From Chelydra serpentina (Eukaryota > Chordata > Testudines > Chelydridae), in NCBI GenBank assembly GCA_037349315.1, contig JBAIAC010000051.1:27316001-27380000 (forward strand): 64,000 nt of DNA, written 5' to 3'. Positions within the stretch are counted from its first letter, which is position 1. Each line of letters begins with the position of its first letter. Of the stretch, positions 33,310-42,374 are shown one piece after another. The notes below the pieces were generated by a model. That model searched no databases and was not told where the DNA came from. It saw only the letters and a program-made list of their open reading frames with translations. Position numbers and translations under genes: made by a program.

Positions 33310-33568
33310 CCCACAAGCTGCACACGTTCACAGGCACAGGGTAGCTGTGCTGGAGCTACCATGCTACAAATAGCAGTGTGGGCGAGTGGCAGTTTGGGTG
33401 AGCCACCCAAGCATAATCCTGGCCGAGACCCTCAGGCAGCTAGGCCAAACCATCACCTGTGTCGCCACGGCCACACTGCTAGTTTTAGCTTGAGAAGAGC
33501 TAGGCATGTGCACTGCTACTCGAGCTGGGAATCACAAGTCTCAGCTGCAGTGTAGACATGGCCTAGGT
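33310..33568. mobile_element. MITE relic with CAGTGTAGACATGGCC end
   Basis: The right end AGCTGCAGTGTAGACATGGC is the same terminal motif found in other MITEs of the window. The arms GGTAGCTGTGCTGGAGCTAC and TAGTTTTAGCTTGAGAAGAG around a middle containing GGGTGAGCCACCC show a decayed foldback. No ORF. Confidence 0.45.
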
Positions 33569-34104
33569 GGCGGAGGCTTCCTGACCTTCCTGACGTGTGC
33601 CCATGAAAGTGAATGCAGGCTCAGTCAGAGCTTCCAGGCCATGGGAAAGACAGGTCAGTTTTGTGGAGAGCAGATATTTGCTTCTTTGGTATTACATGTA
33701 GGATGATTTTATTTTATTTTATTCTTTTCCCTTTGCATCTTCCCATTTTATTTTAAGGCTTTTTTTAAAAAAATGTTGGTTTTGACACGTTGTTTGGATA
33801 CGATTTACAGCCTCCATCCTTGCGCCGACATCCAGTGTTTTATAGAGTGCTTTGCACACAAGTGCATCTTGAAAGGGCGCTGTAAATTAGACTGTCACAT
33901 CGGCCTCTTATTTCTTTAAAACATCAGAGAGTTTCTAGGCTCTTCATTGTGTTAATTAACTTGCATGGAAATGGAAGCTATAAAGGACGGACATCCACCC
34001 GTGCCCCCTGCAGTCAATCCCTTCCCCACATCCAACCCCAACCTTGCACAGGGGAACTGCTTTAGTTCTGCCCCACCAGAAGCTCTCTCTGCATTTGCCT
34101 CTAC

Positions 34105-34200
34105 TTGAATTGCCCAAGGTCTGACAGTAACTCTTTAGCAGAGGCAACAATAGAATTCAGATCTCCTGATTCCCAGTCCTATGCCTTAACAATCCATTCC
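34105..34200 (-). mobile_element. MIR-like SINE fragment
   Basis: TTGAATTGCCCAAGGTCTGA followed by AGATCTCCTGATTCCCAGTC is the inverted MIR core and upstream region. Short and decayed. Confidence 0.55.
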
Positions 34201-35094
34201 CCCCCACTGTCAGGAATGGCCCTGCCCCCTTTGGCTGCTAACAGCTCAGCTGTGTAAAGTGCTTGGAGAGCTATGGATGAAAAGCTAGGTGCTTAAGATT
34301 AGCGTTATCGATGCATAGTCGGGCATAGGGGCACCAGTTTAATAATACTGCGTAGGGCCCCATAAATCCTAAGGACGGCCCTGCCTAAGTGACATCAGTT
34401 AAGCCATAAAAATGCACATTTCTACTGGAATAAGAGTGTCCATACAGGGGTTATACTGGTACGATGATAGCAGTTTAAACGCACATCTTAGCTTATACTA
34501 GAAATACTTTCCTGTGCAGACAAGGCCTTAGAATGCAGCTACATTTGAGAGTTTAGCTTTTCTTATTTCCAGGAACTTCGCTGAAATTGGTTTTTTGACC
34601 CTAGCCTGAGTTCCATGTTGTAACAAAACCCGATGAGTTCTGTGTGCTGTCCATGTCCATTACAAAAATCCCAACCATGTGACAATGGGAACATATCACA
34701 GCGTTTGTTTCTTCTAAGGGTATGTCTACACTACGAGAGTAGTTCAATTTTTCTTAAACCAAACTTGTGAAACCGATATTACAAAGTCGAGCGTGCGAAT
34801 CCACACCAAGGACATTAATTCGAATTTGTGAGTCCACGGTAACGGGGCAAGCGTCGACATTGCAAGCGGTGCACTGTGGGTAGCTATCCCACAGTTCCCG
34901 CAGTCCCCGGTGCCCACTGGACTTCTGGGTGTAGCCCCCAGTACCTTCTGTGGCCAAAAATGTGTCAAGGGTGGTTTGGGTAAATGTCGTCATTCGACCC
35001 ACACTCCCGCCCTTCCTCCGTGAAAGCGCCGGCGGGCAATTAATTCGCGCCCTTTTCTGGTGATTAACAGCGCGGACGCCACAGGACAGCGAGC

Positions 35095-36318
35095 ATGGAG
35101 CCCTCCGCGATTATCGCTGCTGTTCTGTCCGTTGTCAACACCTCGCACCTTATCGTCCACCTTTTCCAGAGGCAGATGCTGAGAAATAGGGTGAGGAGGC
35201 AACAGAAGCTCCGAGAGGACATGAACTCTGAGAGGGGCACAGACCTCTCGCAAAGCACGGGACCCCGGACCCTAGACATTATGGTGGCAATGGGTCACGT
35301 TGATCCTGTGGAATGGCGATTCTGGGCAAGGGAAACAAGCACTGACTGGTGGGACCGCGTAGTGCTGCAGGTCTGGGATGAATCCCAGTGGCTGCGAAAC
35401 TTTCGGCTGCGTAAGGGCACTTTCCTGGAACTTTGTGAGTTGCTGTCCCCTGCCCTGAAGCGCCAAGACACCCGAATGAAAGCTGCCTTGACTATCCAGA
35501 AGCGAGTGGCCATAGACCTGTGGAAGCTTGCAATGCCTGACAGCTACCGGTCAGTTGCGAATCACTTTGGAGTGGGCAAATCTACCGTGGGGGTTGCTGT
35601 GATGCAAGTTGCCCATGCAATCATTGACCTGCTGCTCTCAAAGGTAGTGACCCTTGGAGACGTGCAGGTGATCATAGATGGCTTTTCTGCTATGGGATTC
35701 CCAAACTGTGGCGGGGCTATTGATGGGACACACATCCCTATCCTGGGACTGGACCACCAGGGCAGCCAGTACATTAACCGAAAGGGCTATTTTTCTATGG
35801 TGCTGCAAGCACTAGTGGACCATAAAGGACGTTTTACCAACATCAACGTCGGATGGCCGGGCAAGGTTCATGATGCTCGTGTTTTCAAAAACTCTGGTCT
35901 GTTTAGACGGCTGCAGGAGGGTATTTACTTCCCGGACCACAAAATAAGTGTTGGGGATGTGGAGATGCCTATAGCCCTGGACACTGAAAAGGAGCTCTTC
36001 AACTACAGGCTGAGCAAGTGCAGAATGGTTGTGGAGTGTGCTTTTGGCCATCTCAAAGGAAGATGGAGAAGCTTACTTACTCGCTCCGATCTCAGCCAAA
36101 CAAATATCCCCATTGTGATTGCAGTGTGCTGTGTGCTCCACAATCTCTGTGAGAGCAAGGGGGAGACGTTTATGGCGGGGTGGGAGGTTGAGGCAAATCG
36201 CTTGGCTGCTGATTACGCACAGCCGGACACCCGGGCGATTAGAAGATCCCAGCGGGATGCGCTGCGCATCCGGGAAGCTTTGAAAGCTAGCTTCCAGACT
36301 GACCAGGGTAACCAGTGA
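35095..36318 (+). CDS. Harbinger transposase (HARBI1-like DDE nuclease), open, missing one conserved block
   Basis: This 407-residue protein has a basic N-terminus, a helix-turn-helix-like segment about 150-172 (YRSVANHFGVGKSTVGVAVM) and a DDE_4-type nuclease domain. The apparent triad is Asp210 (GGAIDGTHIPIL), Asp260 (GWPGKVHDARVF) and Glu314 (MVVECAFGHLKG). It would cut the element at its termini with the Myb-like partner. The start ATG has a good context (GAGCATGG) and no other Met lies upstream in frame near it. Oddity: after Pro292-Ile293 the text jumps to ALDTEKELFNYRL, whereas copy 1 has VILGDPAYPL and about ten more residues here. An in-frame deletion of roughly 20 residues therefore likely inactivates the enzyme. 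Confidence 0.92.
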   Translation: MEPSAIIAAVLSVVNTSHLIVHLFQRQMLRNRVRRQQKLREDMNSERGTDLSQSTGPRTLDIMVAMGHVDPVEWRFWARETSTDWWDRVVLQVWDESQWLRNFRLRKGTFLELCELLSPALKRQDTRMKAALTIQKRVAIDLWKLAMPDSYRSVANHFGVGKSTVGVAVMQVAHAIIDLLLSKVVTLGDVQVIIDGFSAMGFPNCGGAIDGTHIPILGLDHQGSQYINRKGYFSMVLQALVDHKGRFTNINVGWPGKVHDARVFKNSGLFRRLQEGIYFPDHKISVGDVEMPIALDTEKELFNYRLSKCRMVVECAFGHLKGRWRSLLTRSDLSQTNIPIVIAVCCVLHNLCESKGETFMAGWEVEANRLAADYAQPDTRAIRRSQRDALRIREALKASFQTDQGNQ

Positions 36319-37077
36319 CTGTTACGCTTGTTTAAACAGAAGCTGAACCTGCCCCCATTTCTTTATCCAGTTACTGTTGCCTATCCTCTCCAATTACCAA
36401 CCCCCTTTACCCCCTTCATTCAACGCTTTAAAAGTACAATAAAGGAAACATTGTTTATTAAAACCGTTTTCTTTATTAATGATTTCTCGGTTAAGGGTTT
36501 AACCTGGGGCGCATACTGCGGTTGGGGAGCGGGTGCAGTGATGGAAAGGACGCTTCCAAACTCGGGGAATGACAGGCTCCTGCTCCCAGAGCAGTCCGCA
36601 GTGCTGGACTGCTTGTTTCAAGGGAGCCTGCAACCGCTCCTGTTCGCAACTCTGTGAGGGGGGGCCTGTGTGACTTTTTGGCCATGGATTGTGGCCACAG
36701 ATCCCCTGCTGCATGGATCTGTCATGCAGGCTATTGGCCGCAAAAGATCTGCAGCCACCCTCCCCCACCAGAAAGTCACAGAGCCCCCCCCACAGAGAAC
36801 ATGAAAACCCCCATCCCAGAATGACAAGTGTGCCTAGTGAATTCAATGTGAGTGTTTTTTTCTGTTGAACCTTTCCCCCTGTCTGTACCCTGGTACAGGC
36901 GCCTGTCGTCTCAAATTACAAACCCCCTTGCCCCCTCCCCCCAAATCAAACCGTCCTGTGAAAGAAAGTAAAGGAACAGCACTGTACAAACATTTTTATT
37001 AAGGGGAGCATAGTTTTGAGATGAAACTTGGACGGGGACTGGGGTGGGGTGCGGTTGGAGGGAAGGAAAGAACCCAT
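36319..37077. other. Spacer between convergent Harbinger genes with poly(A) signals and hairpin
   Basis: AATAAA at 36440-36445 can serve the transposase, and TTTTTATTA at 36988-36996 can serve the minus-strand Myb-like gene. An imperfect long hairpin lies at about 36657-36796: GGGGGCCTGTGTGACTTT against AGAAAGTCACAGAGCCCCC. No protein-coding signal. Confidence 0.6.
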
Positions 37078-37559
37078 CTAAATTTTTGGGAATGAGAGCC
37101 TTCTGCTACTGGAGCAGTCCGCAGGGGTGGGGTGATTGTTTCCATGGCCCCTGCCTCCCCTCGTTCCAGTGACTTTGGGTGAGGGGGGGATTGGACTTTG
37201 TGGCGGAGGAGGGCGGTTGGAAATAACATACAGAGGGGCTCTTTCCTCCTGTCTCCGGTCCTGGAGAACGTCTACCAGGCGCCGGAGCGTGTCCGTTTGC
37301 TCCCTCATTAGTCCCAGCAGCGTTTGAGTCACCTGCTGGTCTTCCTGCCGCCACCTGTCCTCACGAGCTTCAGCCCTCTGCTCCCGTTCGCTGACTGCTG
37401 GCTCGGACCTTGAGACATCCTCTCTCCGCTGTGCCGCCTCCTTTCGGGAACAGACCATCAGTTCGGAAAACATGTCATCCCGGGTTCTTTTTTTGCGCCG
37501 CCTGATCAGCGCAAGTCTCTGGGAGGGTGATCCACGGGTAGGGCAGGAGACACTCGCAG
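37078..37559 (-). CDS. Harbinger Myb-like protein, exon 2
   Basis: The acceptor TCCCATCCCACAG ends at 37560. The exon reads AASVSCPTRGSPSQRLALIR, RRKKRTRDDMFSELMVCSRK, a long charged helix (SEREQRAEAREDRWRQEDQQ), LLGLMREQTDTLRRLVDVLQ and a Pro/Ser-rich tail to the stop. The KKRTRDDMF basic block is a likely nuclear-localisation signal, and the helix is a likely coiled coil (inference). It aligns with copy 1 exon 2. The intron (37560-41405) has been enlarged by the minisatellite and CR1. Confidence 0.87.
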
Positions 37560-37894
37560 CTGTGGGATGGGAGAAAGGGAGTGAATTCCTCAGAAAGATA
37601 CATTTTCCCGAACAATGCCTATACTCTTTCCCTGTGAATAAGACCATGCACACTACCTATCACATGTGCACGTACTACAAGGTCGAATATTATGTCTTTA
37701 TACTGAGTGCCTGGGGTCCTGGTGTGCAGATCACACAAGCGGTTCTGGACACTGGAAATCGGCTCTCTGGAGACCATGGTAAGCCGTTGCCATTGGACTG
37801 CTGAGAGCTTACTTCACAGCAGTGCTCTACTCCCATGTTTCAAGCACAGTTCCTAGCGGTGACCAGTTCCTGCTGTTCCCAAAACCGCTCATCT

Positions 37895-38520
37895 ACAATG
37901 GCTCGCCTACCCGCCACCCCCGCAACGCGCAGCCGTTCCCGGGAATTGTCCCTGCCCGTGAACCGCTCTGTTTGAACGGCTCGCCTACCCTTTCCCCCAC
38001 TCCGCGTGGCCGGTCCCGGGAAATGTACGTGCCCGCGAACCGCTCTGTTTGAATGGCTCGCCTACCCGCCACCCCCCCAACGCGCAGCCGTTCCCGGGAA
38101 ATGTCCCTGCCCGCGAACCGCTCTGTTTGAACGGCTCGCCTACCCTTTCCCCCCCTCTGCGTGGCCGGTCCCGGGAAATGTACGTGCCCGCGAACCACTC
38201 TGTTTGAATGGCTCGCCTACCCTTTCCCTCCCTCCGCGCGGCCAGTCCCGGGAAATGTACTTGCCCGCGAACCGCTCTGTTTGAACGGCTCTCCTACCCT
38301 TTTTCCCCCTCCGCGTGGCCGGTCCCGGCAAATGTACATGCCTGCGAACCACTCTGTTTGAACGACTCGCCTACCCTTTCCCCCCCTCCGCATGGCCGGT
38401 CCCGGGAAATGTACGTGCACGTGAACCGCTCTGTTTGAACGGCTCGTGTACCATTTACAACCCTCCGCGTGGCCGGTCCCGGGAACTCTCCCTGCCTGCG
38501 CACCGCTAAGTTTCAATGGT
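37895..38520. repeat. 77-bp minisatellite in the Harbinger Myb intron
   Basis: About eight units recur every 77-78 bp; the landmark TTTGAA occurs at 37971, 38048, 38126, 38203, 38280, 38357, 38434 and (as TTTCAA) 38511. Units contain CTCGCCTACCC, CCGGTCCCGGGAAATGTACG and GAACCGCTCTGTTTGAACGG. Two variants alternate at the left (cgcaacgcgcagccgttccc type versus ccgcgtggccggtcccggg type), then the second dominates. The array is absent at the matching place of copy 1 and lies just upstream of the third ORF. Confidence 0.92.
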
Positions 38521-38634
38521 TAGCATCCCAGCTCCCGCCCCCACGCGTGGCTGGAAACCGCCGGGTGTCATTCTTTAAAGGAAAAATCAAGAAGTCACTA
38601 TACTAAAAAAAACACTCATTCAAACCAGGGCACC

Positions 38635-38925
38635 ATGACTGATATCACTCTGATGAGGATTATGGAGACAGACAAAGACCGCATGTTGCGTGAATGCCAG
38701 CAAACCTCGGGGACGTATGCCGCCATGCTATGCAAGGCAATGATACCAGAGTACCTGCAGCTTGCATGGCGCGGAAAAGTATCCTACCATGGAGGAGACA
38801 ATAAGGCCGCTCTCCCTGGGAACCTGATGCAAAAGCTTTCACTGTACCTCCAGGAGAGCTTCGCGGAGATCTCCGATGGGGAATCCTCCTCTATCCCCAT
38901 ACATATTGACAGACTTTTCGAGTAG
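38635..38925 (+). CDS. Harbinger third ORF, small protein of unknown function
   Basis: A 96-codon ORF starts in a good context (CACCATGA) and ends with TAG at 38923. It reads MTDITLMRIMETDKDRMLRE, TYAAMLCKAMIPEYLQLAWR, KVSYHGGDNKAALPGNLMQK and LYLQESFAEISDGESSSIPI. It is nested antisense in the Myb gene's intron. Copy 1 carries the broken homologue in the same place and orientation. Among the aligned codons at least a dozen differ only synonymously (for example cta/ctt, ata/att, cgc/cgt, gga/ggt, gta/gtg, cat/cac), which suggests that it encoded a selected protein. I do not recognise the family. Small, helical and Met/Leu-rich, it may be a regulator or accessory factor (speculative). Confidence 0.72.
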   Translation: MTDITLMRIMETDKDRMLRECQQTSGTYAAMLCKAMIPEYLQLAWRGKVSYHGGDNKAALPGNLMQKLSLYLQESFAEISDGESSSIPIHIDRLFE

Positions 38926-41305
38926 TTCATAGAATCATAGAATCTCAGGGTTGGAAGGGACCTCAGGAGGTCATCTAGTCCAACCCCCTGCTCAAAGCAG
39001 GACCAACCCCAACTAAATCATCCCAGCCAGGGCTTTGTCAAGCCTGACCTTAAAAACCTCTAAGGAAGGAGATTCCACCACCTCCCTAGGTAACCCATTC
39101 CAGTGCTTCACCACCCTACTAGTGAAAAAGTTTTTCCTAATATCCAACCTAAACCTCCCCCTCTGCAACTTGAGACCATTACTCCTTGTTCTGTCATCTT
39201 CTCCCACTGAGAACAGTCTAGATCCATCCTCTTTGGAACCCCTTTTCAGGTAGTTGAAAGCAGCTATCAAATCCCCCCTCACTCTTCTCTTCTGCAGGCT
39301 AAACAATCCCAGTTCCCTCAGCCTCTCCTCATAAGTCATGTGCTCCAGTTCCCTAATCATTTTTGTTGCCCTCCACTGGACTCTTTCCAATCTATCCACA
39401 TCCTTCTTGTAGTGTGGGCCCCAAAACTGGACACAGTACTCCAAATGAGGCCTCACCAGTGCCGAATAGAGGGGAATGATCACGTCCCTCGATCTGCTGG
39501 AAATGCCCCTACTTATACAACCCAAAATGCCATTAGCCTTCTTGGCAACAAGGGCACACTGTTGACTCATATTCAGCTTTTCATCCACTGTAACCCCTAG
39601 GTCCTTTTTTGCAGAACTGCTGCCCAGCCATTCGGTCCCTAGTCTGTAGCAGTGCATGAGATTCTTCCGTCCTAAGTGCAGGGCTCTGCACTTGTCTTTG
39701 TTGAACCTCATCAGATTTCTTTTGGCCCTATCCTCTAATTTGTCTAGGTCCTTCTGTACCCTATCCCTACCCTCCAGCATATCAACCACTCCTCCCAGTT
39801 TAGTGTCATCTGCAAACTTGCTAAGGGTGCAGTCCACACCATCCTCCAGATCGTTAATGAAGATATTGAACAAAACCGGCCCCAGCACCGACCCTTGGGG
39901 CACTCCACTTGATACCGGCTGCCAACTAGATATGGAACCATTGATCACTACCCGTTGAGCCCGACCATCTAGCCAGTTTTCTATCCACATTACCGTCCAT
40001 TCATCCAGCCCATATTTCTTTAACTTGCTGGCAAGAATACTGTGGGAGACTGTATCAAAAGCTTTGCTAAAGTCAAGAAATAGCACATCCACTGCTTTCC
40101 CCTCATCCACAGAGCCAGTTATCTCATCATAGAAGGCAATTAGGTTAGTCAGGCATGACTTGCCCTTGGTGAATCCATGCTGACTGTTCCTGATCACTTT
40201 CCCCTCCTTTAAGTGGTTCAGAATTGATTCCTTGAGGACCTGTTCCATGATTTTTCCAGGGACTGAGGTGAGACTGACTGGCCTGTAGTTCCCCGGATCT
40301 TCCTTCTTCCCTTTTTTAAGGATGGGCACTACATTAGCTTTTTTCCAGTCATCCGGGACCTCCCCCGATTGCCATGATTTTTCAAAGATAATGGCCAATG
40401 GCTCTGCAATCTCATCGGCCAACTCCTTTAGCACCCTCGGATGCAGTGCATCCGGCCCCATGGACTTGTGCTCATCCAGATTTTCTAAATAGTCCCGAAC
40501 TATTTCTTCCTCCACAGAGGGCTGGTCACCTCCTCCCCATACCGTGCTGCGGAGTGCAACTGTCTGGGAGCTGACCTTGTCTGTGAAGACAGAGGCAAAA
40601 AAAGCATTGAGTACACTAGCTTTCTCCACATCCTCTGTCACTAGGTTCCCTTCCTCATTCAGCAAGGGGCCCACACTTTCCTTGACTTTCTTCTTGTTGC
40701 TAACATACCTGAAGAAACCCTTCTTGTTACTCCTAACATCTCCAGCTACCTGCAACTCCAAGTGTGATTTGGCCTTCCTAATTTCACTCCTGCATGCCTG
40801 AGCAATACTTTTATACTCCTCCCTGGTCATTTGTCCAATATTCCACTTCTTGTAAGCTGCTTTTTTGTGTTTAAGACGAGCAAGGATTTCACTGTTAAGC
40901 CAAGCTGGTCGCCTGCCATATTTGCTTTTCTTTCTACACATCGGGATGGTTTGTTCCTGCAACCTCAATAAGGATTCTTTAAAATACAGCCAACTTTCCT
41001 CGACTCCTTTCCCCGTCATGTTATTCTCCCAGGGGACCTTGCCCATCAGTTCCCTGAGGGAGTCGAAGTCTGCTTTTCTGAAGTCCAGGGTCTCTGTTCT
41101 ACTGCTCTCCTTTCTTCCTTGTGTCAGGATCCTGAACTCGACCATCTCATGGTCACTGCCTCCCAGGTTCCCATCCACTATTGCTTCCTCTACTATTTCT
41201 TCCCTGTTTGTGAGCAGCAGGTCAAGAAGAGCTTTTCCCCTAGTTGGTTCCTCCAGCACTTGCACCAGGAAATTGTCCCCTACACTTTCCAAAAACTTCC
41301 TGGGA
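38926..41305 (-). mobile_element. CR1 LINE, 5'-truncated, young, inserted in Harbinger copy 2
   Basis: The 3' end is at the left, starting one base after the third ORF's stop codon, with the tail TTCATAGAATCATAGAATC. The 5' side breaks within the endonuclease domain near 41305 (reads [14 protein letters not shown]). The uninterrupted ORF of more than 750 codons and matching terminal sequence show a recent insertion. It contributes nothing to Harbinger function but enlarges the Myb intron by about 2.4 kb. Confidence 0.95.
39013..41292 (-). CDS. CR1 ORF2 (endonuclease C-terminus plus full reverse transcriptase)
   Basis: A 759-codon open frame without stops; the protein proper begins upstream, truncated, so the first codon (TTG) is not a real start. 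It contains [20 protein letters not shown] and GGSDHEM (endonuclease), [69 protein letters not shown] (about 405-424), [20 protein letters not shown] and the catalytic FADD at about 493-496. C-terminal [20 protein letters not shown] and [10 protein letters not shown] complete it. The RT is apparently intact. Without the N-terminal endonuclease and 5' UTR the copy cannot mobilise itself. Confidence 0.92.
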   Translation of the reverse strand: MESVGDNFLVQVLEEPTRGKALLDLLLTNREEIVEEAIVDGNLGGSDHEMVEFRILTQGRKESSRTETLDFRKADFDSLRELMGKVPWENNMTGKGVEESWLYFKESLLRLQEQTIPMCRKKSKYGRRPAWLNSEILARLKHKKAAYKKWNIGQMTREEYKSIAQACRSEIRKAKSHLELQVAGDVRSNKKGFFRYVSNKKKVKESVGPLLNEEGNLVTEDVEKASVLNAFFASVFTDKVSSQTVALRSTVWGGGDQPSVEEEIVRDYLENLDEHKSMGPDALHPRVLKELADEIAEPLAIIFEKSWQSGEVPDDWKKANVVPILKKGKKEDPGNYRPVSLTSVPGKIMEQVLKESILNHLKEGKVIRNSQHGFTKGKSCLTNLIAFYDEITGSVDEGKAVDVLFLDFSKAFDTVSHSILASKLKKYGLDEWTVMWIENWLDGRAQRVVINGSISSWQPVSSGVPQGSVLGPVLFNIFINDLEDGVDCTLSKFADDTKLGGVVDMLEGRDRVQKDLDKLEDRAKRNLMRFNKDKCRALHLGRKNLMHCYRLGTEWLGSSSAKKDLGVTVDEKLNMSQQCALVAKKANGILGCISRGISSRSRDVIIPLYSALVRPHLEYCVQFWGPHYKKDVDRLERVQWRATKMIRELEHMTYEERLRELGLFSLQKRRVRGDLIAAFNYLKRGSKEDGSRLFSVGEDDRTRSNGLKLQRGRFRLDIRKNFFTSRVVKHWNGLPREVVESPSLEVFKVRLDKALAGMI

Positions 41306-41405
41306 ACGACTCAAAACGAAAGCGCCTATGGCAAATTAAGCAATAAAAACACATTGCTAACACACCATGCCTATTCTATTCCAAATAAATGTTTAAAACA
41401 CTGAC

Positions 41406-41955
41406 CTGCTGATCCTTCGCCTGGTTCCTGGTCCGGGATGCTGCCTTGGGAGGGTTCGTAGGGGATCTCAGTGAGGGTGATGAACAGATCCTGGCTGTCG
41501 GGGAAATCAGCAGTGAAAGCGCTGTCGACTGCCTCGTCCTCCTCCTCTCCTTCCTCTTCTTCACCGTCCGCAAAAACTTCAGACGACGTGGCCGTAGATA
41601 AGACCCCGTCGTTGGAGTCCACGGACACTGGTGGGGTAGTGGTGGCAGCACCACCGAGCATAGCATGCAGTGCCTCGTAAAAACGGCATGTGTGTGGCTG
41701 TGATCTGGAGCGTCCGTTGGACTCTTTGGTCTTCTGATACGCCTGTCGCAGCTCCTTGTTTTTCACGCGGCACTGCGTTGCATCCCGGCTGTATCCTCTC
41801 TCCGTCATGGCTTTTGAGATCTTCTTGTAGATCTTCGCATTCCGTCTTTTCGATCGCATCTCCGAAAGCACGGACTCATCGCCCCACACAGCAATGAGAT
41901 CCAAGACTTCCCGATCAGTCCATGCTGGGGCCCTCTTTCTATTCTGCGATTGCAT
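41406..41955 (-). CDS. Harbinger Myb/SANT-like DNA-binding protein, exon 1
   Basis: From ATG at 41955 it reads MQSQNRKRAPAWTDREVLDL, IAVWGDESVLSEMRSKRRNA, YKKISKAMTERGYSRDATQC and RVKNKELRQAYQKTK. This is a Myb/SANT-like trihelix domain over about residues 8-85 that should bind the element's sub-terminal sites and import transposase into the nucleus. A Glu-rich stretch (GEEEEGEEEDEAV) follows. The donor is GTCAGT at 41405, and the split codon joins exon 2 to give Ala. The frame is open upstream to 42063, but the Met at 41955 is the one matching copy 1. Exons 1 and 2 make 343 codons. Confidence 0.88.
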
Positions 41956-42374
41956 GGTCACCTCTGCTGGAGAGCTCTGCATCGTTGCCAGTGCTGCTGA
42001 GCTCGCCACAATGTCCAAACAGGAAATGAGATTCAAACTGGCCAGACAGGAAAAGGAATTCACATTTTCCCGGGGCTTTTCCTGAGTGGCAGGTCAGAGC
42101 ATCTGACCACGGATTGCTGTCCAAAGCGTCCACTGAGTGGTGCACTGTGGGATAGCTCCCGGAGCTATTAGCGTCGAATACCGTCCACAGTAACATGAAT
42201 TTGAATGGCCATGTCGAATTTAGCGCTACTCCCCTCGTCGGGGAGGAGTACAGAAATCGAATTAAAGAGTCATTTATGTTGAAATAAATAGCTTCGTAAT
42301 GTGGACGGGTGCAGGGTAAAATCGAGTTAACGCTGCTAAATTCGACATAAAGTCCTAGTGTAGACCAGGCCTAA

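Larger units (their letters stand above)
34718..42371 (+). mobile_element. PIF/Harbinger DNA transposon, copy 2 (younger, complete ends)
   Basis: The termini are GGGTATGTCTACACTACGAG on the left and, read inward from the right, GGCCTGGTCTACACTAGGAC. TAA is duplicated at 34715-34717 and 42372-42374. Contents in order are: transposase (+), two-exon Myb/SANT-like gene (-), a 77-bp minisatellite, a third ORF (+) inside the Myb intron, and a CR1 inserted beside that ORF. Without the CR1 it would be about 5.3 kb. Orientation is opposite to copy 1. All three genes have open frames, unlike copy 1. Confidence 0.95.

Noticed and set aside
37893..38516. A set of repeated-looking proteins on both strands
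   Set aside because: They are translations of a 77-bp tandem array whose period is not a multiple of three, so every frame is reused unit by unit. This is a minisatellite, not a gene.
37895..38520. CRISPR-like array
   Set aside because: Units are contiguous near-identical 77-mers without unique spacers, and the genome is vertebrate.
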